Notes: generated by a model from the sequence alone, not told the origin. A stretch of DNA of 40,626 nucleotides from Gemmiger sp. (GCA_028710135.1 JAQUSS010000010.1:1-40626); one strand, 5' to 3'. Positions 23,975 through 31,748 are shown, counted from the stretch's first letter. Program-made: numbers and translations.

Positions 23975-24257
23975 AAATAATCCCCTCTCTGATGCAAGCT
24001 GCCCAAACCCTGCGCCCGCCGGGGGCGCTGCCGCCGCGCGGCAGGGGCAAAACCCGGGCGGCACCTGCGCCTTCCCCGGGGCTTTGCCCCTGCCGCGCAT
24101 CTGCTTTTTTTGAAAGCGGCGGCACCCTTGGCAACGGTTTGTTTTTATGCAGCTTGTGGCTATCTTTCCCGATTGCGGTTTGCTGTGCGGCCACAGCAAG
24201 ATATCAACAGTTTTTTATCAATTACAAAATTATATGCTTTTTTCGCGGTTTCGTCTA
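23975..24257 (-). promoter_or_regulatory. glmS promoter and long structured leader
   Basis: On the minus strand TAGACG (24252-24257), 17 bases, then a perfect TATAAT (24229-24234) predict a start near 24222 and a leader of about 250 bases. It contains a TTGCTGTG-GCCG-CACAGCAA hairpin near the 5' end and a very strong hairpin at 24036-24098 (16 bp plus 6 bp). The catalytic core consensus of the glmS ribozyme (AGCGCC followed by the pseudoknot segments) was searched by eye and not found in the right context. Confidence 0.5.
24036..24098. repeat. Strong 22-bp hairpin in the glmS leader
   Basis: Arms 24036-24051 and 24083-24098 are exact complements, and CCCGGG (24053-24058) pairs with 24075-24080 inside. 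A seven-T run follows on the plus strand (24105-24111), but no plus-strand gene ends here. It may be a leader structure or an intergenic palindromic element. Confidence 0.6.
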
Positions 24258-24309
24258 CCCGCAAATCAAAAAAAATGCCGCCGAGGGGGGAATTTCACCG
24301 GATATCCCG

Positions 24310-24350
24310 AAAAAAATAAAGCGGGCAGCCGTCAAGGGCAACGGCTGCCC
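24310..24350 (-). terminator. Second terminator downstream of the sortase gene
   Basis: Stem GGGCAGCCGT (24323-24332) with ACGGCTGCCC (24341-24350); on the minus strand it is followed by TTTATTTTTTT (24310-24320). Confidence 0.8.
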
Positions 24351-24494
24351 ACCGCGTGTGTTATTGAATTGCCTGTTTTTTGTCCAGCTTTTATACGTTT
24401 ATGCAAAAGCTTATGCAAAAACAAACGCTTATACCCAAACGATGGGCAGCACGCCGCCACCAAAACAAACGCAAAAGCTGCGCCAAACGGCGGC

Positions 24495-24515
24495 AAAAAA
24501 GCCGCCAAAAGGCGG
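24495..24515 (-). terminator. First terminator of the sortase gene
   Basis: On the minus strand CCGCC-TTTT-GGCGG (24502-24515) followed by a C and six T residues, 14 bases after the sortase stop. Two terminators in series shield glmS from sortase transcription. Confidence 0.65.
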
Positions 24516-24528
24516 AACCGGAACGTGG

Positions 24529-25392
24529 TTACGGGGCCACCGGTTCTGCCGCCACCTTGCGGGCGCAAACCACATACCGCCCGTTTGCGGTTGAGTATTC
24601 GCAGGTGGAAAGGGTGATCAGCTTATCGCCGTAGGTGGGGGTGATGCCGGTGTTTACATCGCTGCGGGTAAGGGCCTGGCCCACAAATTCATCAAAGGTT
24701 TTTTCGTCCATATCCACATAGCTGTTGTAGGCAAAGCTGGTATCGGCCACCACATCCACGGCAAAGGCCGCAAACACCTCATAATCGGCATCCCCATACA
24801 GGGTATCAAAGGTGATGATAGGGTGCTGGGTGTAATAATCGGCTTTTTTGTAGCCGGTCAGGCAGCCAAAAATGGTGCCGGTTTTCATGTTGTGGCCGTA
24901 GATGGTCAAATTATCGCTCTGGCCCTCTGCGTTCAGGGTGCAGGCGCCATCCAGGTAGGGCACCCCGTAAACGCTGTACTCCCCGGCAAAATCGTGCCGA
25001 AGGTAATAATCCCGGTTTGCGGGTTTGTGCATCACCGGGAAGCTCAGGTTGGTATCCGCAATCGATAACCAGCCGATAAAATCGGGGTTTTGGGCCAGCA
25101 GGCGGTTAAACTTTTCGGTGTTGGAGGGCTCGGTGGCGGCAGGCGTACCGGCTACGGTGGTGGGGGCCTCCTCAATTTGGGCCTCCAGGGCCGCAAATTC
25201 GTTCTCGGCCTGGTGGTCGCTCCAAAAGCGCTGAATCAGCAGCCCCGCGCAAACCACAAACACGGCCCCGCACACCAGCATACCCAGGGTGTATAGCAGG
25301 CTGCCCTTTGGCTTTTGGCCCTTGGCCTTGCCCTTGGCGAATTGTTCGCCATCCTCCCAGTTGTTTGCCCCCTCTGTTGCCTTATCTGTCAT
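24529..25392 (-). CDS. Class B sortase
   Basis: Membrane-anchored transpeptidase, 287 residues. A charged cytoplasmic start is followed by one membrane segment (about 31-54), a linker and the sortase barrel. Class B features: FIGWLSIADTNLSFPVM, the catalytic His in LTIYGHNM, a helix insertion before the active site, catalytic Cys in ITLSTCEY and the Arg in NGRYVVCAR. Class B enzymes attach NPQTN-like proteins or build pili. No protein with an obvious sorting motif is encoded in this window, so its substrate lies elsewhere. ATG 25392 has GGGAGG six bases upstream; the ATG 18 bases earlier has no site. A five-copy ATAAC repeat lies in its leader. Confidence 0.9.
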   Translation of the reverse strand: MTDKATEGANNWEDGEQFAKGKAKGQKPKGSLLYTLGMLVCGAVFVVCAGLLIQRFWSDHQAENEFAALEAQIEEAPTTVAGTPAATEPSNTEKFNRLLAQNPDFIGWLSIADTNLSFPVMHKPANRDYYLRHDFAGEYSVYGVPYLDGACTLNAEGQSDNLTIYGHNMKTGTIFGCLTGYKKADYYTQHPIITFDTLYGDADYEVFAAFAVDVVADTSFAYNSYVDMDEKTFDEFVGQALTRSDVNTGITPTYGDKLITLSTCEYSTANGRYVVCARKVAAEPVAP

Positions 25393-25416
25393 GGTTGCCT
25401 CCCATCGCATTGTTGC

Positions 25417-25441
25417 GTTATGTTATGTTATGTTATGTTAT
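25417..25441. repeat. Five-copy GTTAT pentanucleotide repeat in the sortase leader
   Basis: Five perfect units of GTTAT (ATAAC on the sortase strand), ending 25 bases before the sortase ATG and just upstream of its ribosome site. A partial further copy of the same motif (TTGTTATGTTA) lies at about 25521-25531. Confidence 0.85.
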
Positions 25442-25542
25442 GTGCGTACCGCGGCATCGCGCTATCCGCTATTATCGGCTGCACGGGCTGCGCGATTCTC
25501 GCTTCGTTCATATTTTTGTATTGTTATGTTACATCATTTAAA

Positions 25543-25571
25543 ATTATAGGCTATCTCCCCACAAAAAGCAA
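25543..25571 (-). promoter_or_regulatory. Predicted promoter of the sortase gene
   Basis: On the minus strand TTGCTT (25566-25571), a 17-base spacer and a perfect TATAAT (25543-25548). The start near 25536 gives a leader of about 145 bases containing the ATAAC repeats. Confidence 0.65.
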
Positions 25572-25611
25572 TGCTTTTGGTGCGCGGCGGGGTGTTCAGC
25601 CCCCGCGCCAG

Positions 25612-25716
25612 CCCGCTGCCATGCGCTTTGGCCTATGCTTGGGCCTACGCCTTCCTCCTCTTTTTGCCCTGCCCTTTGCCAACCCGCTGTCATGCGTCTT
25701 GGCCTACGCTTGGGCC
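25612..25716. repeat. 34-bp direct repeat, two copies
   Basis: CCCGCTG followed by CATGCG, TTGGCCTA and GCTTGGGCC occurs at 25612-25645 and 25683-25716 (71-bp period) with four or so differences. Confidence 0.7.
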
Positions 25717-25842
25717 GCCCGCTGCCAGCCCTCGGCCCTTCCCTCTCCCGCGCGTGCTCCCCCCTCCTCTTGCCGCGCCCCCTTTTCCCCGCCCCTGCAA
25801 CACCGGTTAGGCAGGCAACTGACCGGGGGCACCAAAGGTACG

Positions 25843-25869
25843 GCGGCAAGAGCAGAGCCCTTGCCCTAC
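25843..25869. repeat. Inverted copy of the palindromic repeat core
   Basis: This 27-base stretch is the exact reverse complement of the core at 26102-26128 and 26234-26260 (CGTAGGGCAAGG onwards). Weaker similarity continues to about 25805. The core itself contains the inverted repeat GGCAAG/CTTGCC. Confidence 0.75.
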
Positions 25870-26016
25870 GGCGATATTGGCAAGGTATGCGGCTATATTG
25901 GTAAGGTATGCAGCGGTATTGGCAAGGTATGTGGCGGTATTGGCAAGGTAGGCGGCGATATTGGCAGGGTACCCGGCGGCATGGGCGGGGCATACGGCGG
26001 CATCGGCAAGGTATGC
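25870..26016. repeat. Seven-copy 21-bp tandem repeat
   Basis: Seven consecutive 21-base units, the first being GGCGATATTGGCAAGGTATG plus C. Units 1-5 are closely related and units 6-7 more diverged. The length is a multiple of three, so one frame reads as GDIGKVC-like heptapeptides, but no start or ribosome site supports translation. Confidence 0.85.
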
Positions 26017-26070
26017 GGTGGTGGGTTGGCCCGGTGCCCCCCTGGCGCAAGGGGTGTCGAACCTCTCCGT

Positions 26071-26180
26071 TTTCCCCCAACCCCGGTTCAGGGCGAACCC
26101 CCGTAGGGCAAGGGCTCTGCTCTTGCCGTTCTTCGCCCCATGCTGTTGCCCGCCTAATGCCGGTTGCTTTGGGCGGCGGC
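26071..26180. repeat. 110-bp direct repeat, copy A
   Basis: This 110-base unit matches copy B at 26205-26314 with six mismatches by my alignment (about 95% identity). It contains the palindromic core GGCAAG-N9-CTTGCC. No transposase or terminal target duplication is seen. Confidence 0.8.
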
Positions 26181-26204
26181 AGGCGGCAGGCGGCAGCCCC
26201 CTGT

Positions 26205-26314
26205 TTTCCCCCACCCCCGGTTCAGATCGAACCCCCGTAGGGCAAGGGCTCTGCTCTTGCCGTTCTTTGCCCCATGCCGTTGCCCGCCTAACGCCGGTTG
26301 CTTTGGGCGGCGGC
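26205..26314. repeat. 110-bp direct repeat, copy B
   Basis: Second copy, 134 bases downstream of copy A. The 24 bases between copies are partly a GGCGGCA 7-base tandem. The similarity stops sharply after GGGCGGCGGC in both. Confidence 0.8.
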
Positions 26315-26636
26315 CCCCCTGGCACAATGGGTGCCACCCCCGTTTTGCCCCCCTACCCCCGGCCCCCTCTGTCACAAACCTGGCGCAATTTTCCAAAATG
26401 TTCCATGGGCTGCCACCAACCCGAAATGTTTTTTCATTGCAATCTGCGGGTTTTTCACTGCATTCCGCTGCTTTTTGGTCACTTTTCCCCCTTGCGCGCA
26501 ATTTTCGGCAAAAAATGAAAGGTTTTTTCGTTGAAAATGCCAGTATACAAAATGAAAAATTTTTTCTAAAATCTAAGGTGGAAGGGTCAACCAGGGGGGT
26601 TCCTACCCCCTAGAGAGATAAGTGAGGACGATTTTA

Positions 26637-27569
26637 ATGAAAGATATCACAAAATACCAGGGTATTATCCCTGCCTTTTATGCCTGCTACAGCGATAACG
26701 GTGCGGTGGATACCACCCGCGTTCGCGCTCTGGTTCGCTATATGATCAAAAAGGGTGTCAAGGGCGTTTACGTCAACGGTTCCTCGGGCGAGTGCATCTA
26801 CCTGACGGTTGCCGAGCGCAAGGCCATTTTGGAGGCCGTGATGGACGAGGCCAAGGGCAAGCTGACCGTAATTTGCCACATTGCCTGCAACAACACCGCC
26901 GATTCGATGGAGCTGGCCGCCCACGCCGAAAAGTGCGGGGTAGATGCCATTGCCTCCATCCCGCCTATCTACTTCCACCTGCCCGAATATGCCATTGCCA
27001 AATACTGGAACGATATGAGCGCCGCCGCTCCCAACACCGAGTTTGTCATTTATAACATTCCCCAGCTTGCAGGCACCGCCCTTTCGATGAGCCTGCTGGG
27101 CGAAATGCTGAAAAACCCCAACGTCATCGCGGTTAAAAACTCCTCAATGCCGGTGCAGGATATCCAGCTGTTCAAGGCAGCGGGCATTGCCGCCCGTGGC
27201 AAGGATGGCTTTGTTGTGTTCAACGGCCCCGACGAGCAGTTTATCAGCGGCCGCATCATGGGTGCGGACGGCGGCATTGGCGGCACCTACGCCGCCATGC
27301 CCGAGCTTCTGCTGAAAGCCAACGAGCTGCTTGCCGCCAACCGCCTGGCGGAAGCCCAGGCCCTGCAGTACGACATCAACGAGATCATTTACGCCCTGTG
27401 CGGCTGCAAGGGCAATATGTATGCCACCATCAAGGAGGTATTGCGCCGCCGCGAAGGGCTGGACCTTGGCGGTGTGCGCGCCCCCCTGTTTGATTTGGTG
27501 CCCGAGGATATGCCCCAGGTTGAAAAGTGCTGCGCCATGATTGATGCAGCCATCCAAAAATACTGCTAA
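26637..27569 (+). CDS. nanA: N-acetylneuraminate lyase (NanA-like, DHDPS superfamily)
   Basis: Class I aldolase of 310 residues that should cleave sialic acid to N-acetylmannosamine and pyruvate. The pyruvate-binding motif reads YVNGSSGE (48-52 GSSGE), the active-site Tyr is Tyr139 in VIYNIP and the Schiff-base Lys is Lys167 in VIAVKNSS. By fold alone it could be dihydrodipicolinate synthase or another pyruvate aldolase. The following NanE and ROK kinase genes and a nearby YhcH gene make the sialic acid role most likely. ATG 26637 has GTGAGGA eight bases upstream; a GTG at 26622 would be the ribosome site itself. A small AGGGGG/CCCCCT hairpin precedes the site. Confidence 0.83.
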   Translation: MKDITKYQGIIPAFYACYSDNGAVDTTRVRALVRYMIKKGVKGVYVNGSSGECIYLTVAERKAILEAVMDEAKGKLTVICHIACNNTADSMELAAHAEKCGVDAIASIPPIYFHLPEYAIAKYWNDMSAAAPNTEFVIYNIPQLAGTALSMSLLGEMLKNPNVIAVKNSSMPVQDIQLFKAAGIAARGKDGFVVFNGPDEQFISGRIMGADGGIGGTYAAMPELLLKANELLAANRLAEAQALQYDINEIIYALCGCKGNMYATIKEVLRRREGLDLGGVRAPLFDLVPEDMPQVEKCCAMIDAAIQKYC

Positions 27570-27609
27570 AACGCCCGTTTACAACACGGCCCATTGCGAG
27601 GTAATTGTT

Positions 27610-28311
27610 ATGGATAAAGAGCAACTGTTCGACCAAATTCACGGCGGGCTGATTGTTTCCTGCCAGGCGCTGGAACATGAGCCGCTTTACGCCCCCGAGG
27701 GCGGCGTGATGCCCCTGATGGCCAAGGCTGCCGCCCAAAGCGGCGCGGTGGGCATCCGTGCAAACTCCGTGCGGGATATCACCCAAATCAAGGCCGCGGT
27801 AAACCTGCCGGTAATCGGCATCATTAAAAAAGATTACCCCGGCACCACCATGTACATCACCGTCACCATGGCGGAGGTAGATGCCCTGGTGGGCTGCGGG
27901 GTCGATATTTTGGCCGTGCAGGGTACCTCTGCCCTGCGCCCCGATGGCAAAACCGCGCCCGAATTTATCCGCGAAATCAAGCAAAAGTACCCGAACCAGC
28001 CCCTGATGGCCGATATTGCCACCTTTGAGGAAGCCATGGCCTGCGCCGAGGCCGGGGCCGATTTTGTGGGCACCACCATGCGCGGCTACACCCCCGAAAC
28101 CAAGGGCATTGATGATATTGACCTTGCCTTTGTCGCCAAGCTGGCGCAGGAATGCCCGGCCAAGGTAATTGCCGAGGGGCACATCCATTACCCGCCCCAG
28201 GCGGCCCAGGCGCTGGGTGCCGGGGCATGGGCGCTGGTGGTGGGCGGGGCCATTACCCGCCCGGCGGAAATTACCGCGCGGTTTATGGCAGCCATCCGTC
28301 AAAAGGGTTGA
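27610..28311 (+). CDS. nanE: N-acetylmannosamine-6-phosphate 2-epimerase NanE
   Basis: TIM-barrel epimerase of 233 residues turning ManNAc-6-P into GlcNAc-6-P. Typical segments are present: GGLIVSCQALEHEPLY, VGIRANSVRDI, VIGIIKKDYPG, LMADIATFEEA, FVGTTMRGYTPETKG and VIAEGHIHYPPQAAQALGAGA, with the catalytic Lys expected in the KKDYPG region and Glu in the AEGHIH strand. ATG 27610 is preceded by GCGAGG; the frame opens earlier but only over the nanA tail. It follows nanA by 40 bases and precedes the kinase by eight. Confidence 0.93.
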   Translation: MDKEQLFDQIHGGLIVSCQALEHEPLYAPEGGVMPLMAKAAAQSGAVGIRANSVRDITQIKAAVNLPVIGIIKKDYPGTTMYITVTMAEVDALVGCGVDILAVQGTSALRPDGKTAPEFIREIKQKYPNQPLMADIATFEEAMACAEAGADFVGTTMRGYTPETKGIDDIDLAFVAKLAQECPAKVIAEGHIHYPPQAAQALGAGAWALVVGGAITRPAEITARFMAAIRQKG

Positions 28312-28319
28312 GGTGTACC

Positions 28320-29273
28320 ATGGAAATGCAGGCTGTAGCGCCCGGCAAATGCGTACTGGGCATTGATATTGGCGGCACCGCCGTTAAGCTTGGGGTGGTG
28401 GATGCCACCGGCAAGGTGACGGCCAACGCCGAGGCAAGCGTCAGCTTTGATGGCTACAAAACCCCCATTTTGGAAACCGTTTTGCGGGTAGCCACCAGCT
28501 TTTTGCAGGCGCAAAGCCCCGAAACCCGCGCTTCGCTTGTGGGGATTGGCGTTTCTGCCACCGGGCAAATTGATTCTCACCGTGGGGTTGTGGCCGGCAC
28601 CGGCGGCAATTTCCCCGGTTGGAAGGGTACCGAGATTGTGGCAGAGCTGGCAAACGCTTTCCACCTGCCGGTGACCGTTGCCAACGATGCCAACTGTATG
28701 TGCCTGGGCGAAGCCTGGGTGGGTGCCGCCGCCGGGTATACCGATGTGATTGGCATCACCATTGGCACCGGGCTGGGCGGTGGCATCCTGGCGGGCGGCC
28801 AATTGCTGGAGGGTGCGCGCGGCCTCGGCGGTGAATTGGGCCACCTGATTATCCACGCCGGGGACGGTGTGCTTTGCGGCTGCGGCCAACGTGGCTGCTG
28901 GGAAAAGTACGCCGCCACCACCGCGCTGGTTCGCCGTGCCAAGGCGCTTGACCCCACCCTGGCCGATGGCCGTGCTATTTTTGCACAGGCCGCGGCGGGC
29001 AATGCCGCCCTGCTGGCCCTACTGGATAGCTGGCTAGAGGATGTTGCCGCCGGGCTGATTGGCCTGGTGCACGTTTTCAACCCCCAAATCATCTTGATTG
29101 GTGGCGGGGTATCGGGCCAGCAAGCCCTGCTGATTGACCCTCTGGCCGCCAAAATACGGGCCGGGGTGATGCCCGCCTTTGCCCAAGGGCTGGAAATTCG
29201 GGCTGCTGCCCTGCAAAATAACGCCGGGCTGGTGGGTGCCGCTGCCTATTTTTGGGCGCACACCCCCGCATAG
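28320..29273 (+). CDS. nanK: ROK-family N-acetylmannosamine kinase
   Basis: Cytoplasmic sugar kinase of 317 residues. The N-terminal phosphate-binding loop is GIDIGGTAVKLG, the substrate side shows GGNFPGWKG and VANDANCMCLGEAW with the catalytic Asp, then GTGLGGGIL and the ROK zinc site HAGDGVLCGCGQRGCWEKY. The C-terminal ILIGGGVS completes the ATP fold. ROK kinases act on glucose, fructose or N-acetylhexosamines; position directly after nanE indicates phosphorylation of N-acetylmannosamine. ATG 28320 has GAGG six bases upstream; the longer frame reads back into nanE. Confidence 0.87.
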   Translation: MEMQAVAPGKCVLGIDIGGTAVKLGVVDATGKVTANAEASVSFDGYKTPILETVLRVATSFLQAQSPETRASLVGIGVSATGQIDSHRGVVAGTGGNFPGWKGTEIVAELANAFHLPVTVANDANCMCLGEAWVGAAAGYTDVIGITIGTGLGGGILAGGQLLEGARGLGGELGHLIIHAGDGVLCGCGQRGCWEKYAATTALVRRAKALDPTLADGRAIFAQAAAGNAALLALLDSWLEDVAAGLIGLVHVFNPQIILIGGGVSGQQALLIDPLAAKIRAGVMPAFAQGLEIRAAALQNNAGLVGAAAYFWAHTPA

Positions 29274-29413
29274 CCCCCGTTCTGCCTTTGGCAATAGCCC
29301 TACATCCCAACGCAAAGCCTGTGCCGGGGCAAGCGCGGCTCCCCCGCAATGTGGCAACGATTGTGGCAACGAATTTCGCAGCCAAGCCACAAGCATAAAA
29401 AATACCCTACGGC

Positions 29414-29456
29414 AATGGGGCCGGCCTGCTTTTTAAGCAGGCCGGCCCCATTTTTT
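29414..29456 (+). terminator. Strong terminator of the nan operon
   Basis: An 18-bp perfect stem (29414-29431 with 29435-29452) with a three-base loop; the stem ends in two T residues and four more follow (29451-29456 are all T). It lies between convergent nanK and the YhcH gene and may also serve the minus strand. Confidence 0.9.
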
Positions 29457-29489
29457 ATATTTCAGGTATTTGGCAGGGCTTCCCGCCCC

Positions 29490-29942
29490 TTACAAGATAA
29501 TTTTGAACACCGCTTTTTTGACGGCCACGCCGGGTTCCGCCACCGCCAGGGTGGGCATATGGGGTTCCCCCGCCGGGAACAGTACGCAGCGGGTGCCGCC
29601 CAGCAGGCCGCTCCCCTCCACCGGGCCGGTCAGCAGGCCAAAATCGGCCGCGGGGTCAAATTCCTGGGTGGTGGTGCCGGCCCCCAGCAGCACGGCAAAG
29701 CGTTCCTGCCCGGTAATATCCACCTGCAAGTCCGCGTAGCGGTGGTGTACCTCAAAGGCTGCCCCCACCTCCGGGCGGGTGGATGCCTCCATCACATTCA
29801 CAAAGGCATCCTCGCCACAGATGACGGTTTTGCCAAGGGGCAGCGCCGCCAAAGAATGGGTTGCGATAAAATCCAGCACGAGATCCAGGTTTTTTGAAAG
29901 CCCACGGTAGGCTTTCATTCCTTCCAGCGTTGTATAAATCAT
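29490..29942 (-). CDS. YhcH/YjgK/YiaL family protein (sialic acid-associated)
   Basis: A 150-residue single-domain cupin-like protein of the DUF386 family. Features: FVNVMEASTRPE, FEVHHRYADLQVDITGQE with the metal-binding His/Glu pattern, and GTRCVLFPAGEPHMPTLA with the late Glu-Pro-His. In E. coli the relative YhcH lies in the nan operon and has been linked to sialic acid anomer handling; that role here is inferred from the neighbouring nanA, nanE and nanK. It faces the nan genes and diverges from the ABC transporter genes. AAGGAGG lies eight bases before ATG 29942. A TATACT -10 candidate at 29963-29968 would give an unusually short leader. Confidence 0.85.
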   Translation of the reverse strand: MIYTTLEGMKAYRGLSKNLDLVLDFIATHSLAALPLGKTVICGEDAFVNVMEASTRPEVGAAFEVHHRYADLQVDITGQERFAVLLGAGTTTQEFDPAADFGLLTGPVEGSGLLGGTRCVLFPAGEPHMPTLAVAEPGVAVKKAVFKIIL

Positions 29943-30064
29943 AAAAACGCCTCCTTTTTCTCAGTATAGCACGAACCGCCACGAAAAGAAATATCATTTC
30001 ATTTCCTTTTTTCCCGTGGTCATTTCTCAAAATCAGCGAAAAAGCGCGGCGCGCCGTCCGGGGC

Positions 30065-30091
30065 ACCTTTTGAAAAGAGTTTTCAAAAGGT
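30065..30091. promoter_or_regulatory. 12-bp perfect inverted repeat in the divergent region
   Basis: ACCTTTTGAAAA (30065-30076) and its complement (30080-30091) are separated by GAG. It lies between the YhcH gene and the sugar-binding protein gene. There is no T tract, so it may be an operator controlling one or both genes, or an intergenic palindrome. Confidence 0.5.
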
Positions 30092-30231
30092 TACAAATTT
30101 CCATCAAAAATTCAAGTTTTTTGAAAATTCAACAAAACATTTTTGTAATAATCGCGTTTTTAACCAAAAAATTACCGGGTATTGGCAAAATGCACTGAAA
30201 AATGTTTTCATTTATGGGGAGGTTGCCATCT

Positions 30232-30300
30232 TGAATATTTTTTTCATTATGGTACCATATAAGCAAGCTAAGTGGCCGGAACCGACCCTTCCGCGGCCAC
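30232..30300 (+). promoter_or_regulatory. Possible promoter and leader hairpin of the ABC operon
   Basis: TTGAAT (about 30232) with TACCAT 16 bases on, or TATAAG a little further, could be the promoter. The leader can fold as GTGGCC (30272-30277) with GGCCAC (30295-30300) and GGAA with TTCC inside. Neither is strong alone. Confidence 0.4.
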
Positions 30301-30368
30301 CTTAACAGCAACATGAATGGTAAAGGAAAGAACACACGAAAACACACAGTTTTAAGGAGGATACCCTG

Positions 30369-31748
30369 ATGAAAAAAACACTCTCTCTCCTGTTGGCCAC
30401 CGGTATGGTGGCTGGTACGCTGGCTGGCTGCGGCACCACCGCTACCTCTTCCAGCGCGGCGGAATCCACCGCCACCAGCACGGCGGAATCTACCGCCAGC
30501 GCCACGGCCGATAGCGCCACGGCGGATGCCGGCCTTGCCGCCGATATCACCATGTGGACCTACCCCATCGGCAAGTTTAAGGATGCCGAAACCGTGGATG
30601 GCATTGTAAAATCCTTCCAGGAGAAAAACCCCGGCGTGAACATTAAGGTGGAATACCTGGATTATACCAACGGTGACGACCAGGTTACCTCCGCCATTGA
30701 GGCAAACACCACCCCCGATATCATTATGGAAGGCCCCGAGCGCCTTGTGAGCAACTGGGGTGCCAAGGGCAAGATGGTAGATTTGTCTGATTTGTGGACA
30801 GCCGAAGCCAAGGCCGATATCAACGCGACCAGCGCTTCCATCGAAGCCGCCTGCAAGGCCGCCGATGGCGCCTATTACGAATATCCCCTTTGCATGACCA
30901 CCCACTGCATGGCCATCAACAAAGAAATGTTTGAGGCTGCCGATGCCCTACAGTACATCAACGAGGATGGCACCTGGACGACCGAAAACTTTGGCAAAGC
31001 CCTGCAAGCCCTGAAGGATTCGGGCATTGATACCACCGGCGTTGTTTACTGCGGCGGCCAGGGTGGCGACCAAGGCACCCGCGCCCTTGTGAACAACCTC
31101 TACAGTGGCAAATTTACCGATGATGCCCACACCGCCTACACCGCCGATAGCGATGCCAACAAGAAGGGCCTACAGCAGCTTGTTGATTGGTGTGGCGCCG
31201 GCCTGTTGAGCTTTGATACCGCCGCGGTTGCGTCGGACGAGCTGCAGCTGTTTGCCAACGGCACCATCGCCATGACCTTCTGCTGGAACGCCTCCAACCA
31301 GGCTACCTACGCCGAGAGCGTTACCTTTACCCCGATGCCGGTTGCCTTCCCCTCCGACGATGGCAAACCCGAGCTGTGCGGCGGTATCTGGGGCTTCGGT
31401 GTGTTTAACAACGGCGACGATGCCAAAGCCGCTGCTGCCAAAGCCTTCATCCAGTACATCTGCGACGACGCTACCCAAGGCCCTGCCAGTGTTCAGTTGA
31501 CCGGTTTCTTCCCGGTACGTGCCTCCTACGGCGATGTGTATGCCGGCACCGAGGACGAAGCCCGCATGGCCGCTTTCAGCGCCTATATGCAGTACCTGGG
31601 CGATTACTACAACGTTACCCCCGGCTGGGCCGAGCAGCGCACCGCTTGGTGGAATATGCTCCAGCAAATCTTCACCGGCACCTCGGTGGAGGATGCCAGC
31701 GCAACCTACGCGGCCGCCTGTGCCACCGCGATTGAAGCAGCCAAATAA
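30369..31748 (+). CDS. ABC sugar transporter substrate-binding lipoprotein
   Basis: Extracellular solute-binding protein, 459 residues, family 1 (maltose/UgpB-like). The lipobox LAGC gives lipidated Cys21, followed by a Ser/Thr/Ala linker to about residue 55 that tethers the domain outside the membrane. The mature fold shows ITMWTYPIGKFKDAETVDGIVKSFQ at the start, DIIMEGPERLV and, late, GGIWGFGVFNNGDDAKAA and PVRASYGDVY. AAGGAGG lies before ATG 30369. It is followed by two permeases. Lying beside the nan genes it probably binds a sialic acid or related amino sugar, but other sugars cannot be excluded by sequence. Confidence 0.9.
   Translation: MKKTLSLLLATGMVAGTLAGCGTTATSSSAAESTATSTAESTASATADSATADAGLAADITMWTYPIGKFKDAETVDGIVKSFQEKNPGVNIKVEYLDYTNGDDQVTSAIEANTTPDIIMEGPERLVSNWGAKGKMVDLSDLWTAEAKADINATSASIEAACKAADGAYYEYPLCMTTHCMAINKEMFEAADALQYINEDGTWTTENFGKALQALKDSGIDTTGVVYCGGQGGDQGTRALVNNLYSGKFTDDAHTAYTADSDANKKGLQQLVDWCGAGLLSFDTAAVASDELQLFANGTIAMTFCWNASNQATYAESVTFTPMPVAFPSDDGKPELCGGIWGFGVFNNGDDAKAAAAKAFIQYICDDATQGPASVQLTGFFPVRASYGDVYAGTEDEARMAAFSAYMQYLGDYYNVTPGWAEQRTAWWNMLQQIFTGTSVEDASATYAAACATAIEAAK

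Larger units (their letters stand above)
25572..26636. other. Repeat-rich intergenic island
   Basis: More than 1 kb without a convincing gene. It contains a 34-bp direct repeat, a 21-bp minisatellite, a 110-bp direct duplication, an inverted copy of the duplication core and then AT-richer sequence before the nanA-like gene. Long open frames cross it on both strands but are translations of repeats without ribosome sites. Composition is strongly strand-skewed (C/T-rich on plus from 25610 to 25800). Confidence 0.6.

Noticed and set aside
24036-24111. Plus-strand terminator near 24100
   Set aside because: There is a hairpin and a T run on the plus strand, but no plus-strand gene ends upstream. 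It is kept as a leader hairpin instead.
23975-24234. glmS ribozyme
   Set aside because: The AGCGCC-type core and downstream pseudoknot segments were not found in the expected order; only a short GCGCC match near the 3' end exists.
25870-26016. 21-bp repeats as a CRISPR array
   Set aside because: Units are contiguous without unique spacers, and no cas gene is present.
25315-26106. 263-residue plus-strand frame across the sortase start and repeat island
   Set aside because: It begins inside the sortase gene antisense, its only ordered part is the 21-bp repeat, and no ribosome site or domain supports it.
26622-26636. GTG start for the nanA-like gene
   Set aside because: This GTG is part of the ribosome-binding sequence itself; ATG 26637 has proper spacing.
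28152-28319. Longer N-terminus for the ROK kinase
   Set aside because: The extension overlaps the end of nanE, lacks a ribosome site and does not match the family start GIDIGGT.
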